Source: DAHUXT01 sp036273675
GTDB taxonomy: Bacteria > Chloroflexota > Ktedonobacteria > Ktedonobacterales > JADMIN01
Direction of reading: 5' to 3'
NCBI GenBank assembly: GCA_036273675.1
Contig: DASUHD010000156.1
Location: forward strand, 1 to 16,775
DNA: 16,775 bases
Part shown: one piece after another, positions 7,859 to 14,673 of the stretch
Layout of the letters: each line of letters starts with the position of its first letter
How positions within the stretch are numbered: position 1 is the stretch's first letter
Made by a program: the position numbers and the translations under genes
The notes under the pieces: generated by a model
What the model was told of the DNA's origin: nothing
Seen by the model: only the letters and a program-made list of their open reading frames with translations
The model's database searches: none

Positions 7859-7864
7859 CGGCCA
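7845..7864. terminator. Hairpin at the convergent cyclophilin/galE junction
   Basis: TGGCCGCT (7845-7852), loop GGGT, then AGCGGCCA (7857-7864): a perfect 8-bp stem spanning the cyclophilin stop codon and filling the 6-bp gap before the galE stop. The position fits a bidirectional terminator between converging genes. There is no T-run on either side, so factor-independent termination would be weak. Confidence 0.4.
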
Positions 7865-8845
7865 CTATGACCGCTCGTCGTAGCCGTGGGGATGGCGCTG
7901 CCGCCAGGTCCAGGCGCTGGCGAGGATATCTTGGATGTCGGTGTGGCGCGGCTGCCAGCCCAATTCCGCCCTGATGCGCTCGGCGCGGGCCACGCTCACG
8001 ATCTGATCGCCCGGACGGCGTGGCTCCTCATGAACAGGGAAATCGATGCCAGAGACCGCTCGCGCGGCGTCAACCACCTGGCGCACCGAGTAGCCTGCGC
8101 CCGTCCCGACGTTGTAGATGCGCAGCCCTGACTGCTCGCGGGTCAGCGAGAGCAGGTGCGCCTGAGCGAGATCGGCGACATGCACGTAGTCGCGGACCGT
8201 CGTGCCGTCGGGGGTGGGATAATCTGTGCCAAAAATGCTGAACGGCGCGCCTTGCTCAGCCGCTTGCAGCACCAGCGGGATGAGGTGGGTCTCCGGGTTA
8301 TGCGCCTCGCCGTTGCGTTCGGTCGCGCCCGCGGCGTTGAAGTAGCGCAGCGCGGTGCAAACCAGATCGCGTGTGGGCGCAATGGTGGCCAGCATCCTCT
8401 CGGCCATCAGCTTCGACTCGGCGTAGGGATTTTCCGGGTGGGCGGGCGTCTCTTCATCGAAGGGCGCCTCATTGGTGTTGCCGTAGATGGCGCCGGTCGA
8501 GCTGAAGACCAGCCGCCCCACGCCCGCTGCGCACATCGCTTCGCAGACGCTGGCAGCGCCGCCAACGTTCGTGGCGAAGAACTGCTCAGGGTACTTCACC
8601 GAGAAGCCCGCCTCGATCAGCGCGGCCATGTGGATGACCGCCTCGATGCGCTCGTCCCGCAACGTGCGCACGAGCAGCGCCGTATCGCGCACATCGCCCC
8701 GCACGACAGGAACACCCGGAGGGATTGCCGCGACATGTCCATTGAGCAGTGCGTCATAGACCACTGGCGCGTGGCCAGCGCTCAACAATGCTTCGATGAT
8801 GACGCTGCCAATATAGCCAGCGCCACCCGTCACCAGTACCTTCAT
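7865..8845 (-). CDS. galE: UDP-glucose 4-epimerase
   Basis: 326 aa, typical length. It is an extended short-chain dehydrogenase: NAD-binding GGAGYIG (7-13), a conserved FSSTGAIYG (114-122) carrying the catalytic Ser/Thr, and the catalytic pair Tyr141-xxx-Lys145 in NPYAESK. C-terminal segments RDYVHVADLA and YNVGTG are the usual UDP-sugar epimerase blocks. The reaction interconverts UDP-galactose and UDP-glucose in the cytoplasm. As last gene of the M24-galK-galT-galE cluster, its role is to regenerate UDP-glucose for GalT. A 137-bp gap separates it from galT, so it may also have its own promoter. The ATG at 8845 has only a weak RBS (GTGGAT). Substrate preference (Glc or GlcNAc) is inferred from context. 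Confidence 0.95.
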   Translation of the reverse strand: MKVLVTGGAGYIGSVIIEALLSAGHAPVVYDALLNGHVAAIPPGVPVVRGDVRDTALLVRTLRDERIEAVIHMAALIEAGFSVKYPEQFFATNVGGAASVCEAMCAAGVGRLVFSSTGAIYGNTNEAPFDEETPAHPENPYAESKLMAERMLATIAPTRDLVCTALRYFNAAGATERNGEAHNPETHLIPLVLQAAEQGAPFSIFGTDYPTPDGTTVRDYVHVADLAQAHLLSLTREQSGLRIYNVGTGAGYSVRQVVDAARAVSGIDFPVHEEPRRPGDQIVSVARAERIRAELGWQPRHTDIQDILASAWTWRQRHPHGYDERS

Positions 8846-8982
8846 CCAAACGATCCACTTTCACTATAGTTGAGACGTTGCGCCCTGCATGTCGCGGACT
8901 AGCCTCCCAGATGTATTCATCGTACGCGGCAGAGCCAGCATAGCCCAGGAAGATGTGCGATACCACAGAATCCAGGCTTGCA

Positions 8983-9951
8983 TCATTCCGCATCATCATC
9001 ATCGGGCAATGCCGCATAGAGCGCGCGTAGCTCGGCCGCGGCGGCTTCGGGCAGGGCATCGTTGAGCCAGAAGCCCCACGCCATCTCGCTGCTCGCCGCC
9101 AGCTTCAGCTTACCCGGCACGGCCCCCACCGGCAGTAGCTCGATATGCAGGTGAAAGCGCTCATCCGCTAGCTGGTGAACCGCCAGCATGTATGGCATTG
9201 GCCCTTCGTACACCTGATGGTATGCGCGAATGAGACGTGGCAGCAACGCTGCGAGTTCCCGCACCTCAGCGCCACCATGCGCCAGATCGTCTATCGCGCT
9301 GACATGGTGGCGTGCATAGATATGTAGCTCGAACGGATAGCGCGCATAAGGCGGCACGAACGCCAGCCAATGCTCGCCCGCAACGACCGCCCGGGCGCTG
9401 CGGTCTTCCTGCGCCAGAATGCGGCAGAATGGGCAGCCATCACCGGCGGCATACGATTGCTCGACGCTTTCCAGCTCGCGCGCCAGTAGCGGCGGAATCG
9501 CCGAGATGGCATACGTCTGGCCATGCGGGTGGCGTTGCGTCTGCCCAATCACCGTGCCGCTCGTCTCCCAGGTCATCACACAGGCATAGCGCGGCGAGAG
9601 CTCGGCGTGGAGATCTTGCCAGAGGCCAATCACCGGGATGACCTCCTCTGGGCGCAGATCGGCGAAGGTGCGGTCGTGGTCGGCGCTATAGATGAGCACG
9701 AAACACTCGCCCACCGGCGGGCGTAGCGCGGGGAAGTCGTTGGAGCGAATCCAGGCCTGCGTGCCAGGTGGCACGCGTCCGCTGGTCAGGTCTTCACAAA
9801 AGGGGCAATCGCTACTTGCCTCACGCCGATGCATGCGGCCCGGCGATTGCGCGAGATATTCGCGCAGCAGCGGATTCCACACCAGCCGCGTCTCCGGCTC
9901 GTCTGGCGCGTTTGGTGTGCCTGGATCAGGCGAATTGCCGGGGCCACTCAT
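8983..9951 (-). CDS. galT: Galactose-1-phosphate uridylyltransferase
   Basis: 322 aa. HIT-superfamily GalT: VWNPLLREY (24-32), the zinc-site CPFC (49-52), SADH with His92 matching the E. coli third ligand region, and the active site HPHGQ (141-145), where the second His (143) carries the uridylyl group. A second CPFC occurs at 173-176. It converts galactose-1-phosphate plus UDP-glucose to glucose-1-phosphate plus UDP-galactose. The ATG at 9951 overlaps the galK stop in an ATGA tetranucleotide, so the two are translationally coupled. The C-terminus ends with an acidic run of Asp residues, and the N-terminal ~20 residues are a Pro-rich extension with no known role. Confidence 0.96.
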   Translation of the reverse strand: MSGPGNSPDPGTPNAPDEPETRLVWNPLLREYLAQSPGRMHRREASSDCPFCEDLTSGRVPPGTQAWIRSNDFPALRPPVGECFVLIYSADHDRTFADLRPEEVIPVIGLWQDLHAELSPRYACVMTWETSGTVIGQTQRHPHGQTYAISAIPPLLARELESVEQSYAAGDGCPFCRILAQEDRSARAVVAGEHWLAFVPPYARYPFELHIYARHHVSAIDDLAHGGAEVRELAALLPRLIRAYHQVYEGPMPYMLAVHQLADERFHLHIELLPVGAVPGKLKLAASSEMAWGFWLNDALPEAAAAELRALYAALPDDDDAE

Positions 9952-11066
9952 TGCGCGACCTCCGCTCCCGCCGCTGGAGTGAACTCATACCACATAGGCG
10001 CATGATATCCTTGCTGAGCGAACGCTGCGATTACGCTTTCGGTCAACATCCGCACCTTGCTCTGCTCGATGAGCGCGATGGCGCAGCCGCCGAAGCCTGC
10101 GCCAGTGAGCCGCGCCCCCAGCGCGCCCGCCTGGCGCGCAAGGGTGACAAAGGCGTCCAGTTCGGGCGTCGAGACGGCGTAGTCATCCCGGAGCGACGCG
10201 TGCGACGCCCACATCAGCTCGCCAAACGCCGCGAAATCGCGCCGCCGGAGCGCATCGACGCCCGCCAGCACGCGCGCGTTCTCGCCGACGACGTGGCGGG
10301 CGTAGCGTAGCTCCTCGCCAGAGAGACGCGCCAGATCCTCGCTCGTGGCGTCGCGCAACTGGGCGAGGCCCAGCCTCTTCGCTGCCCGCGCGCAGGTGGC
10401 CCGCCGCTCATTGTAGTCCCTGGTAGCGGCCAGTTGTCGCTTGACGTGGGTATCACAGACGACCAGGCTCAGGCCCGCCGCGCCCAGATCGAGCGGAACC
10501 TGCTCCGACGCCAGCGAGCGGCAGTCGATCAGCAGCGCACTCCCCTGCTGGCAGAGCAGCGAGGCATACTGGTCCATGATGCCAGAGTCAACCTTGACGA
10601 ACTCGTTTTCGGCGCGCTGGCAGAGTAGCGCCAGATCGGTGCGTTGGATGTTCAGGCCAAGCCAGGCGTCGAGCGCTAGAGCCATCGCCGCCTCGATGGC
10701 TGCCGAAGAGGAAAGCCCCGCGCCCGCTGGCACATCACCCGTGATCGCCGCCTGAAATATTGAGATGCGCGTCCCCCTCTCCCCCAGCGCCCAGACAACA
10801 CCATGCGGGTAGTCTGCCCAGCCATCTATGCGCGGGCCAGTATAGGGCTGCATATCGTCGTGGTCAACGCTGTAGAGGCCGCCAGCGCCGTAGCCCAGGG
10901 CAACCGCGACACGGCGCTCGATGGCGCACGGCAGCACAAAGCCGCCGTTGTAGTCGGTATGCTCGCCGAGCAGATTGACTCGTCCCGGCGCGCTGGCCAC
11001 CACCACGGGCGGTTCCCCAAAGCGGGCGCGGTATGCGTCGGCGGCGCGCTGCTCGATCTCTCGCAA
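9948..11066 (-). CDS. galK: Galactokinase
   Basis: 372 aa if translation starts at TTG 11066. GHMP-kinase motifs in order: the galactokinase signature GRVNLLGEHTDY (28-39, with Arg29), the ATP-binding loop GAGLSSSAA (115-123), SGIMDQ with catalytic Asp165, and a C-terminal TGAGFGGCA. It phosphorylates galactose at C1 with ATP, the first committed Leloir step. The frame stays open upstream into the M24 gene, but the family N-terminus begins only a few residues before Ala-Pro-Gly-Arg, and no ATG is available there. The TTG follows GGTGAGG closely and gives the expected length. A strong hairpin lies 15 nt upstream, so translation may depend on its folding. The stop overlaps galT by 4 bp; the M24 stop is 62 nt upstream. 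Confidence 0.94.
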   Translation of the reverse strand: MREIEQRAADAYRARFGEPPVVVASAPGRVNLLGEHTDYNGGFVLPCAIERRVAVALGYGAGGLYSVDHDDMQPYTGPRIDGWADYPHGVVWALGERGTRISIFQAAITGDVPAGAGLSSSAAIEAAMALALDAWLGLNIQRTDLALLCQRAENEFVKVDSGIMDQYASLLCQQGSALLIDCRSLASEQVPLDLGAAGLSLVVCDTHVKRQLAATRDYNERRATCARAAKRLGLAQLRDATSEDLARLSGEELRYARHVVGENARVLAGVDALRRRDFAAFGELMWASHASLRDDYAVSTPELDAFVTLARQAGALGARLTGAGFGGCAIALIEQSKVRMLTESVIAAFAQQGYHAPMWYEFTPAAGAEVAQ

Positions 11067-11080
11067 GACCTCACCCCCGT

Positions 11081-11103
11081 CCCCTCTCCTGCAAGGAGAG
11101 GGG
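11081..11103. repeat. GC-rich palindromic element between the M24 gene and galK
   Basis: CCCCTCTCCT (11081-11090), loop GCA, AGGAGAGGGG (11094-11103): a perfect 10-bp stem with a 3-nt loop, preceded by TCACCCCCGT. It sits in the 62-nt gap between two co-directional genes, right before the galK ribosome site. From general knowledge, similar ACCCCCGTCCCCTCTCC-type hairpins recur many times in some bacterial genomes, so this may be one copy of a dispersed REP-like element. Only one copy is in the window. It lacks a T-run and is unlikely to be a full terminator. Confidence 0.6.
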
Positions 11104-11128
11104 AGATCGTGATTGTGACCGCTGACTG

Positions 11129-12238
11129 CTACCGTATCAGGATGGCGGGGCGCTGCCAGCGCTGGCCGTCGAGCGTGACATCCCAGGTCGGCCACTCGGG
11201 CATTGTGGTCAACACCTCTGGTCCATCAGGGGCCAGCAGTATCGTATCTTCGGATTTGACGCCGCGCACCGAGGGGTTCCAGGCGAACGCCTGCGACAGT
11301 TCCATGGGCGTGGTGTCATCTGGCGTGGCCAGCCGCTCGCGGGTGAGATAGCCGATGCTGCCGCCCTGGTGGTGCTCTTCGATGGCTTCAGGATACCCCA
11401 CGTCGCGATAGGACTGCGCCGCCAGCTCCCATTGCTCAGCGAGCGTGCGGCCCGCCTGGGTACCCTGAATCATGCGCGCATCCACCGCCGCGACGGCTCT
11501 TGCACGCGCCGCCAGGTTGTCTGGCAGCGCGCCGAAGTGTATCAGGCGTGTGGTGGCGGCGACCAACCCATGCCAGCGCAGGCACAGCACCAGCATCACA
11601 TACCGCTCAATGGCCTTCCCGGTGGGCAGTGGATGGCGATAGGCGGCGATGCGCTCGTCGCTGCCGACCAGGGTAACCACCGCAACGCTGCCACGGGCGC
11701 GTGACGCCCCATCGAGCATCCCGGCTATCGCATGCTCAGTCATTCCGGGTGTTACCTGGGCAACCACCTCGCGCAGCACGTCGGCGGCTAGCAGGCACGC
11801 ATGCCGTAGCCGCCCAACCTCGCCGGGCTGCAGCGTCGCGCGCAGCCGCTGGATGTCTGAGACTACCGTAGACGGATCGCGCTCGTCGTCACTGCCGACC
11901 CGCCCGCGCGCCCGCGCATCGGCGATAAACGCGCCGCGCCGATACCACGGCTCGACGACCAGCTCGAAGCCAAGGTCTACCAGCCCCTCCTCCACTTCGA
12001 GCCGTGGCGCCTCGATGCCATCGGTGACGACGCAGGCACGCTCCGGCGTCACCAGCAGCGCGAGTGGGCCGCGATCCGCCGCAATGTTGATGGCGGTCTC
12101 CACTCCGGCGGTGAGCCATGCGACGTTCGGCGTCTGTTCCAGCAGGATGGCGTCCAACTCGCGGGACGCCATCAGGGCGCGCAGTTGCGCCAGTTTCGCC
12201 TGCGCCTCGTCGCGTCGCGCTGTGCTGTCGTTCTCCAT
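11129..12238 (-). CDS. M24-fold (creatinase/aminopeptidase P-like) protein lacking metal ligands
   Basis: 369 aa. The N-terminal domain (about 10-130) resembles the creatinase N-domain (ALMASRELDAILLEQTPNVAWLTAG pattern, residues 21-45), and the rest is the pita-bread domain. In M24 metallopeptidases two Asp, one His and two Glu bind metals. Here the first two positions align with Val217 and Ala228 (before the conserved Thr-Arg, 230-231). The usual EPG becomes NPS (321-323), so the first Glu is lost. A late Glu-Asp (330-331) is kept, and His202 matches the substrate-binding His. It is therefore probably not a metallopeptidase; it may be a metal-free hydrolase, as creatinase is, or a non-catalytic protein. 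It is first in the gal cluster, 62 nt before galK. The ATG at 12238 has AGGAG with good spacing. My alignment was done by eye. Confidence 0.82.
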   Translation of the reverse strand: MENDSTARRDEAQAKLAQLRALMASRELDAILLEQTPNVAWLTAGVETAINIAADRGPLALLVTPERACVVTDGIEAPRLEVEEGLVDLGFELVVEPWYRRGAFIADARARGRVGSDDERDPSTVVSDIQRLRATLQPGEVGRLRHACLLAADVLREVVAQVTPGMTEHAIAGMLDGASRARGSVAVVTLVGSDERIAAYRHPLPTGKAIERYVMLVLCLRWHGLVAATTRLIHFGALPDNLAARARAVAAVDARMIQGTQAGRTLAEQWELAAQSYRDVGYPEAIEEHHQGGSIGYLTRERLATPDDTTPMELSQAFAWNPSVRGVKSEDTILLAPDGPEVLTTMPEWPTWDVTLDGQRWQRPAILIR

Positions 12239-12256
12239 TACGCAGCTCCTGTGGAA

Positions 12257-12283
12257 GATGTGGCGGATGTGGCGGATGTGGAG
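12257..12283. repeat. Three tandem 9-bp repeats in the leader of the M24-gal cluster
   Basis: GATGTGGCG at 12257-12265 and 12266-12274, then GATGTGGAG at 12275-12283. On the transcribed strand they lie just before the ribosome site of the 12238 start. They could be protein-binding half-sites or a slippage product. Confidence 0.6.
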
Positions 12284-12323
12284 GCCGCCGTATCGCGTCA
12301 CCGTACCGTATTGCAGCGAACGC

Positions 12324-12332
12324 AGTATAGCA
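12324..12332 (-). promoter_or_regulatory. Candidate extended -10 promoter for the M24-gal cluster
   Basis: On the minus strand the sequence is TGCTATACT, an extended -10 (TGn plus TATACT, 5 of 6). The place of a -35 at 17-nt spacing reads CGCTCT, which is not a match; extended -10 promoters can do without one. Transcription would start near 12317 and give an 80-nt leader containing the 9-bp repeats. Confidence 0.4.
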
Positions 12333-12435
12333 GATGTGCGCCCTTGAGAGCGCTGGCATGTCACTGGCATATCTGCCGAACTGGCGCTATCATCCCGCGC
12401 AGGATACGCACGCGGAGTAGAGAAGGAGCAGCGAG

Positions 12436-12741
12436 ATGGTGACAGTAGCATTGCTGGTGCGGCTGGAAGCGAAGCCGGGCAAAGAGGCTGATGTCGAGAA
12501 CTTCCTCAAGGGTGGACTGCCCATCGTGCAAGAGGAACCCGCGACGACCGCGTGGTTCGCGATTCGGATGGGGCCATCCACGTTTGGCATCTTCGACGCG
12601 TTCCCCGATGAGGCGGGACGCCAGGCGCACCTGGCCGGGCGGGTCGCGGCGGCGCTGATGGCGCAGGCATCCGACTTGCTGGCGCAGCCCCCCAGCATCG
12701 AGCAGGTTGATGTGCTGGCGGCCAAGCTGCCGGGAGACTAG
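12436..12741 (+). CDS. ABM-domain (antibiotic biosynthesis monooxygenase-like) small protein
   Basis: 101 aa. The pattern VALLVRLEAKPGKEADVENFL (4-24), followed by a beta strand TTAWFAIRM (37-45) and TFGIFDAFPDEAGRQAHL (49-66), is that of the dimeric alpha+beta barrel ABM family (PF03992). Members include quinol and heme oxygenases but many have unknown substrates. They usually act as cytoplasmic homodimers. The ATG at 12436 has AAGGAG with a 7-nt spacer, a near-ideal site. It is divergent from the M24-gal cluster. No cofactor residue can be identified, so the reaction is open. Confidence 0.85.
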   Translation: MVTVALLVRLEAKPGKEADVENFLKGGLPIVQEEPATTAWFAIRMGPSTFGIFDAFPDEAGRQAHLAGRVAAALMAQASDLLAQPPSIEQVDVLAAKLPGD

Positions 12742-12787
12742 GTCGCGCCTTGTCGCTGGATAGCAGCGCAATTCCGGTGGTATCGGT

Positions 12788-12811
12788 GGCATGCATGGCG
12801 CCATGCATGCC
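12788..12811. repeat. 24-bp perfect palindrome in a convergent intergenic region
   Basis: The half-site GGCATGCATGGC (12788-12799) is followed directly by its exact reverse complement (12800-12811), with no central gap. It lies between the ABM gene stop (12741) and the converging stop at 12853. No T-run follows on either strand, so it is not a standard terminator. It could be a cruciform, a dimeric protein-binding site or a factor-dependent termination aid. Confidence 0.75.
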
Positions 12812-12852
12812 GCGTGTACTGTGCATTGATGAGGGAGTCACTGACAGACTCG

Positions 12853-13311
12853 TCACGGTTGGGAGGGCTGTACGAGCGGATCAATGATATAGGTTCCCGG
12901 GTCGGGGATACCGCCGCGCGAGATCACATAGCGTACACAAGGTAGTGGCGAGACGGACTCGATGGGCAGCCCGTGCCAGAGAAAAACATAGGTGGCAGCA
13001 CTGCCTCCTAATCCGGTGCATACAATCTCCCCGCGCTGCTGGGCAATCAGCGTGCCGACCAGGGATTCGCCCGATGGTTGCGCGGTCATAGCGTCGCGCC
13101 AGCGAGCAACCGTCGCGGGGTCGGTGATGGTACCTGCGCTCGTGCTCACGAGATCACCGTTGAAATATGTCTGTATTTGATACTGCACCGCATCTGCCGG
13201 GAGCAGCCGCACGCCGATCTCAAAGAGGACAAATGCGGCAACCAGCGCCAGGCACACCAGCAGAATCGCCTTACGCCGATTGCCCCGGAAAGCCGCCCCT
13301 CGCATCACCAC
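12853..13311 (-). CDS. Hypothetical single-pass membrane protein
   Basis: 152 aa, not recognised. A short basic N-terminus (RGNRRK, 9-14) precedes one membrane segment (about 15-36), leaving ~115 residues outside in the usual orientation. This part starts with a Tyr/Gln-rich strand, has Arg-Trp-Arg near the middle and contains two Cys, one in EIVCTGLGG and one in PLPCVRY, which could form a disulfide outside the membrane. The start is one of three consecutive codons, GTG 13311, GTG 13308 or ATG 13305, after GAGAGGTAGG. The first two have better RBS spacing. It lies 87 nt after the broken peptidase gene on the same strand, but GC content rises again here, so the two probably have separate origins. 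Confidence 0.6.
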   Translation of the reverse strand: MVMRGAAFRGNRRKAILLVCLALVAAFVLFEIGVRLLPADAVQYQIQTYFNGDLVSTSAGTITDPATVARWRDAMTAQPSGESLVGTLIAQQRGEIVCTGLGGSAATYVFLWHGLPIESVSPLPCVRYVISRGGIPDPGTYIIDPLVQPSQP

Positions 13312-13398
13312 GACCTACCTCTCTCTGATGGTGCAGCAGCGGCCAGGGAATGGCGCCCCTACTGCACCAAACGCCAGCATTACCTAGCGGTAACACTA

Positions 13399-14423
13399 TT
13401 AACAGTACGATACACCTGAGTTCTTGTAATACGTGTCGAAGTATTCTCCTCCTGAGACGCCTGAATTATTGGAGAGGAGAACACTGTTCTGATACATGTC
13501 CTGCGGGTAGTAATTCGAAAAGTACGTGAGCACGTGTACTATATCATTGTCATAACTGGTGGATGCAGCGTATGTAGATGACCAATACACAGTGCCGATC
13601 GGAGCAAGTGCGTAGTTCTTGGGATTAGTGATAGTTCCACAGCCTGGCCTCTCTACAATCCACTCCGCAGTACTGCGGTCTGGAACAAAGGACTTGGTGG
13701 TCGACCAGTACTGACCGTTGTAGTAGTTGTACATCCACACATACGCCTTGCCACCTACGTTATAGTTGTAGTCCACCTCAACGTTAACAGCTTGGTTGCA
13801 TCCCACAGTTGGGCCTGCGTAGATCATAGTCGGCCCGGTAGGATAATCCTCATACCAGAACCGATACCCTTCCGCATGATCTGATTCGGTTCCCGCCTGC
13901 CAAAGGTTATTGCCGCCAATGCCTCCAATCCCGACCCATTCTATCGCGCGTTGCGAATTGTTGGTGCCAGAATAGCAAGGCACATCCCAGTCGCCGCTTA
14001 CGTAGTTAAATCCGCTATTGGGTACGACGTATCCCGACCAAATGTCTCCATTACTAGCAACAGAATCATCGGAGGGGTGGGTCTTATTCAGATGAGAGTT
14101 GGACTTGCCAACGACTTCACCCCACAAATGCGCCGGGTGATATGCCGCATCCTGTTTAGCCACATCAGATAATCAGAACCTGAGCTGGCGTGCGGGAGTG
14201 GCAGCCCGTAGAAATGAAGTTGATCGGGTGTGGCAGTGGTAGGATCCCAGTTTGCTGGCGGACTCGGACATTCGAGGGTACCTGAATATGCGAAACGCGC
14301 GCCATTACCGCTTCCCTTTTGCGGCGATGCGGCAACTGAACTGACCGATGCCAACAACGCTACAACAAGAGAACCCAGGATTGCGAGAACTAAAGCGCCT
14401 CGGCGGACGAACATGCCAGACAT
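13399..14423 (-). pseudogene. Secreted G1-family (eqolisin) glutamic peptidase, interrupted by one frameshift
   Basis: Two overlapping frames together make one normal gene. The first (14423 to 14088) gives a signal peptide (about 5-32) and a prepeptide-like stretch ending YGLPLP...DYLMWLNRM. The second, entered by a -1 shift somewhere in 14091-14172, carries the enzyme: WSGYVV, GDWDVP, WVGIGG, then WQAGTE with the catalytic Gln (residue 89 counted from GTG 14163), FWYEDYPT, and AEWIVERPG with the catalytic Glu (residue 167). G1 peptidases use this Gln/Glu pair and are typically secreted and acid-active. The start ATG 14423 has AAGGAG with a 7-nt spacer. The frame signature is a one-base loss (or two-base gain). 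No slippery heptamer is visible, so it is a mutation or a sequencing error. GC is low: 27 of 60 at 13441-13500. The enzyme part is otherwise free of stops, so the break is recent or artefactual. Confidence 0.82.
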
Positions 14424-14462
14424 GGATCTACTCCTTCGATGGCTATTTGAATACGGTTACTC

Positions 14463-14477
14463 GCTACTGTCAGTAGC
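14463..14477. promoter_or_regulatory. 15-bp perfect inverted repeat upstream of the G1 peptidase
   Basis: GCTACTG (14463-14469), central T, CAGTAGC (14471-14477), about 40 nt before the peptidase start codon. The position suits an operator in the peptidase promoter. The divergent XRE regulator is the obvious candidate binder, but this half-site differs from that of the repeat at 14629. Confidence 0.5.
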
Positions 14478-14522
14478 AGAGTGTTTCCAATGTGGTCACG
14501 TTGCATCTTGCGATATCGCTTG

Positions 14523-14551
14523 TTGACTCTTACCACCCATCTTGATACCAT
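14523..14551 (+). promoter_or_regulatory. Candidate promoter for the XRE regulator
   Basis: TTGACT (14523-14528; 5 of 6) and TACCAT (14546-14551; 4 of 6), spaced by 17 nt. It would give a leader of about 115 nt that includes the 23-bp inverted repeat just before the ribosome site. The match is moderate and AT-richer DNA here makes chance matches more likely. Confidence 0.3.
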
Positions 14552-14628
14552 AGCGCCAAGACCACATCTCTATGAGAGTACGCAAACCCTAAGCTGAGCA
14601 TAGGATATTCGTGGCAAGCAGGCTATTG

Positions 14629-14651
14629 GCCAGAGGCACAGTGCCTCTGGC
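14629..14651. repeat. 23-bp perfect inverted repeat before the XRE regulator gene
   Basis: GCCAGAGGCAC (14629-14639), central A, GTGCCTCTGGC (14641-14651). It ends 7 bp before the AAGGAG (14659-14664) of the regulator. It may be an autoregulatory operator, a 5'-UTR hairpin controlling translation, or one copy of a dispersed repeat. Confidence 0.7.
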
Positions 14652-14673
14652 ACGCAACAAGGAGTGAGATACT

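Noticed and set aside
13370..13398. Possible terminator after the G1 peptidase (TTACC-TAGC-GGTAA)
   Set aside because: The stem is only 5 bp and AT-rich, and no T-run follows.
14088..14172. Programmed -1 frameshift in the G1 peptidase
   Set aside because: No slippery heptamer of the X XXY YYZ type is present in the overlap, and secreted peptidases are not known to use frameshifting; a mutation or base-call error is simpler.
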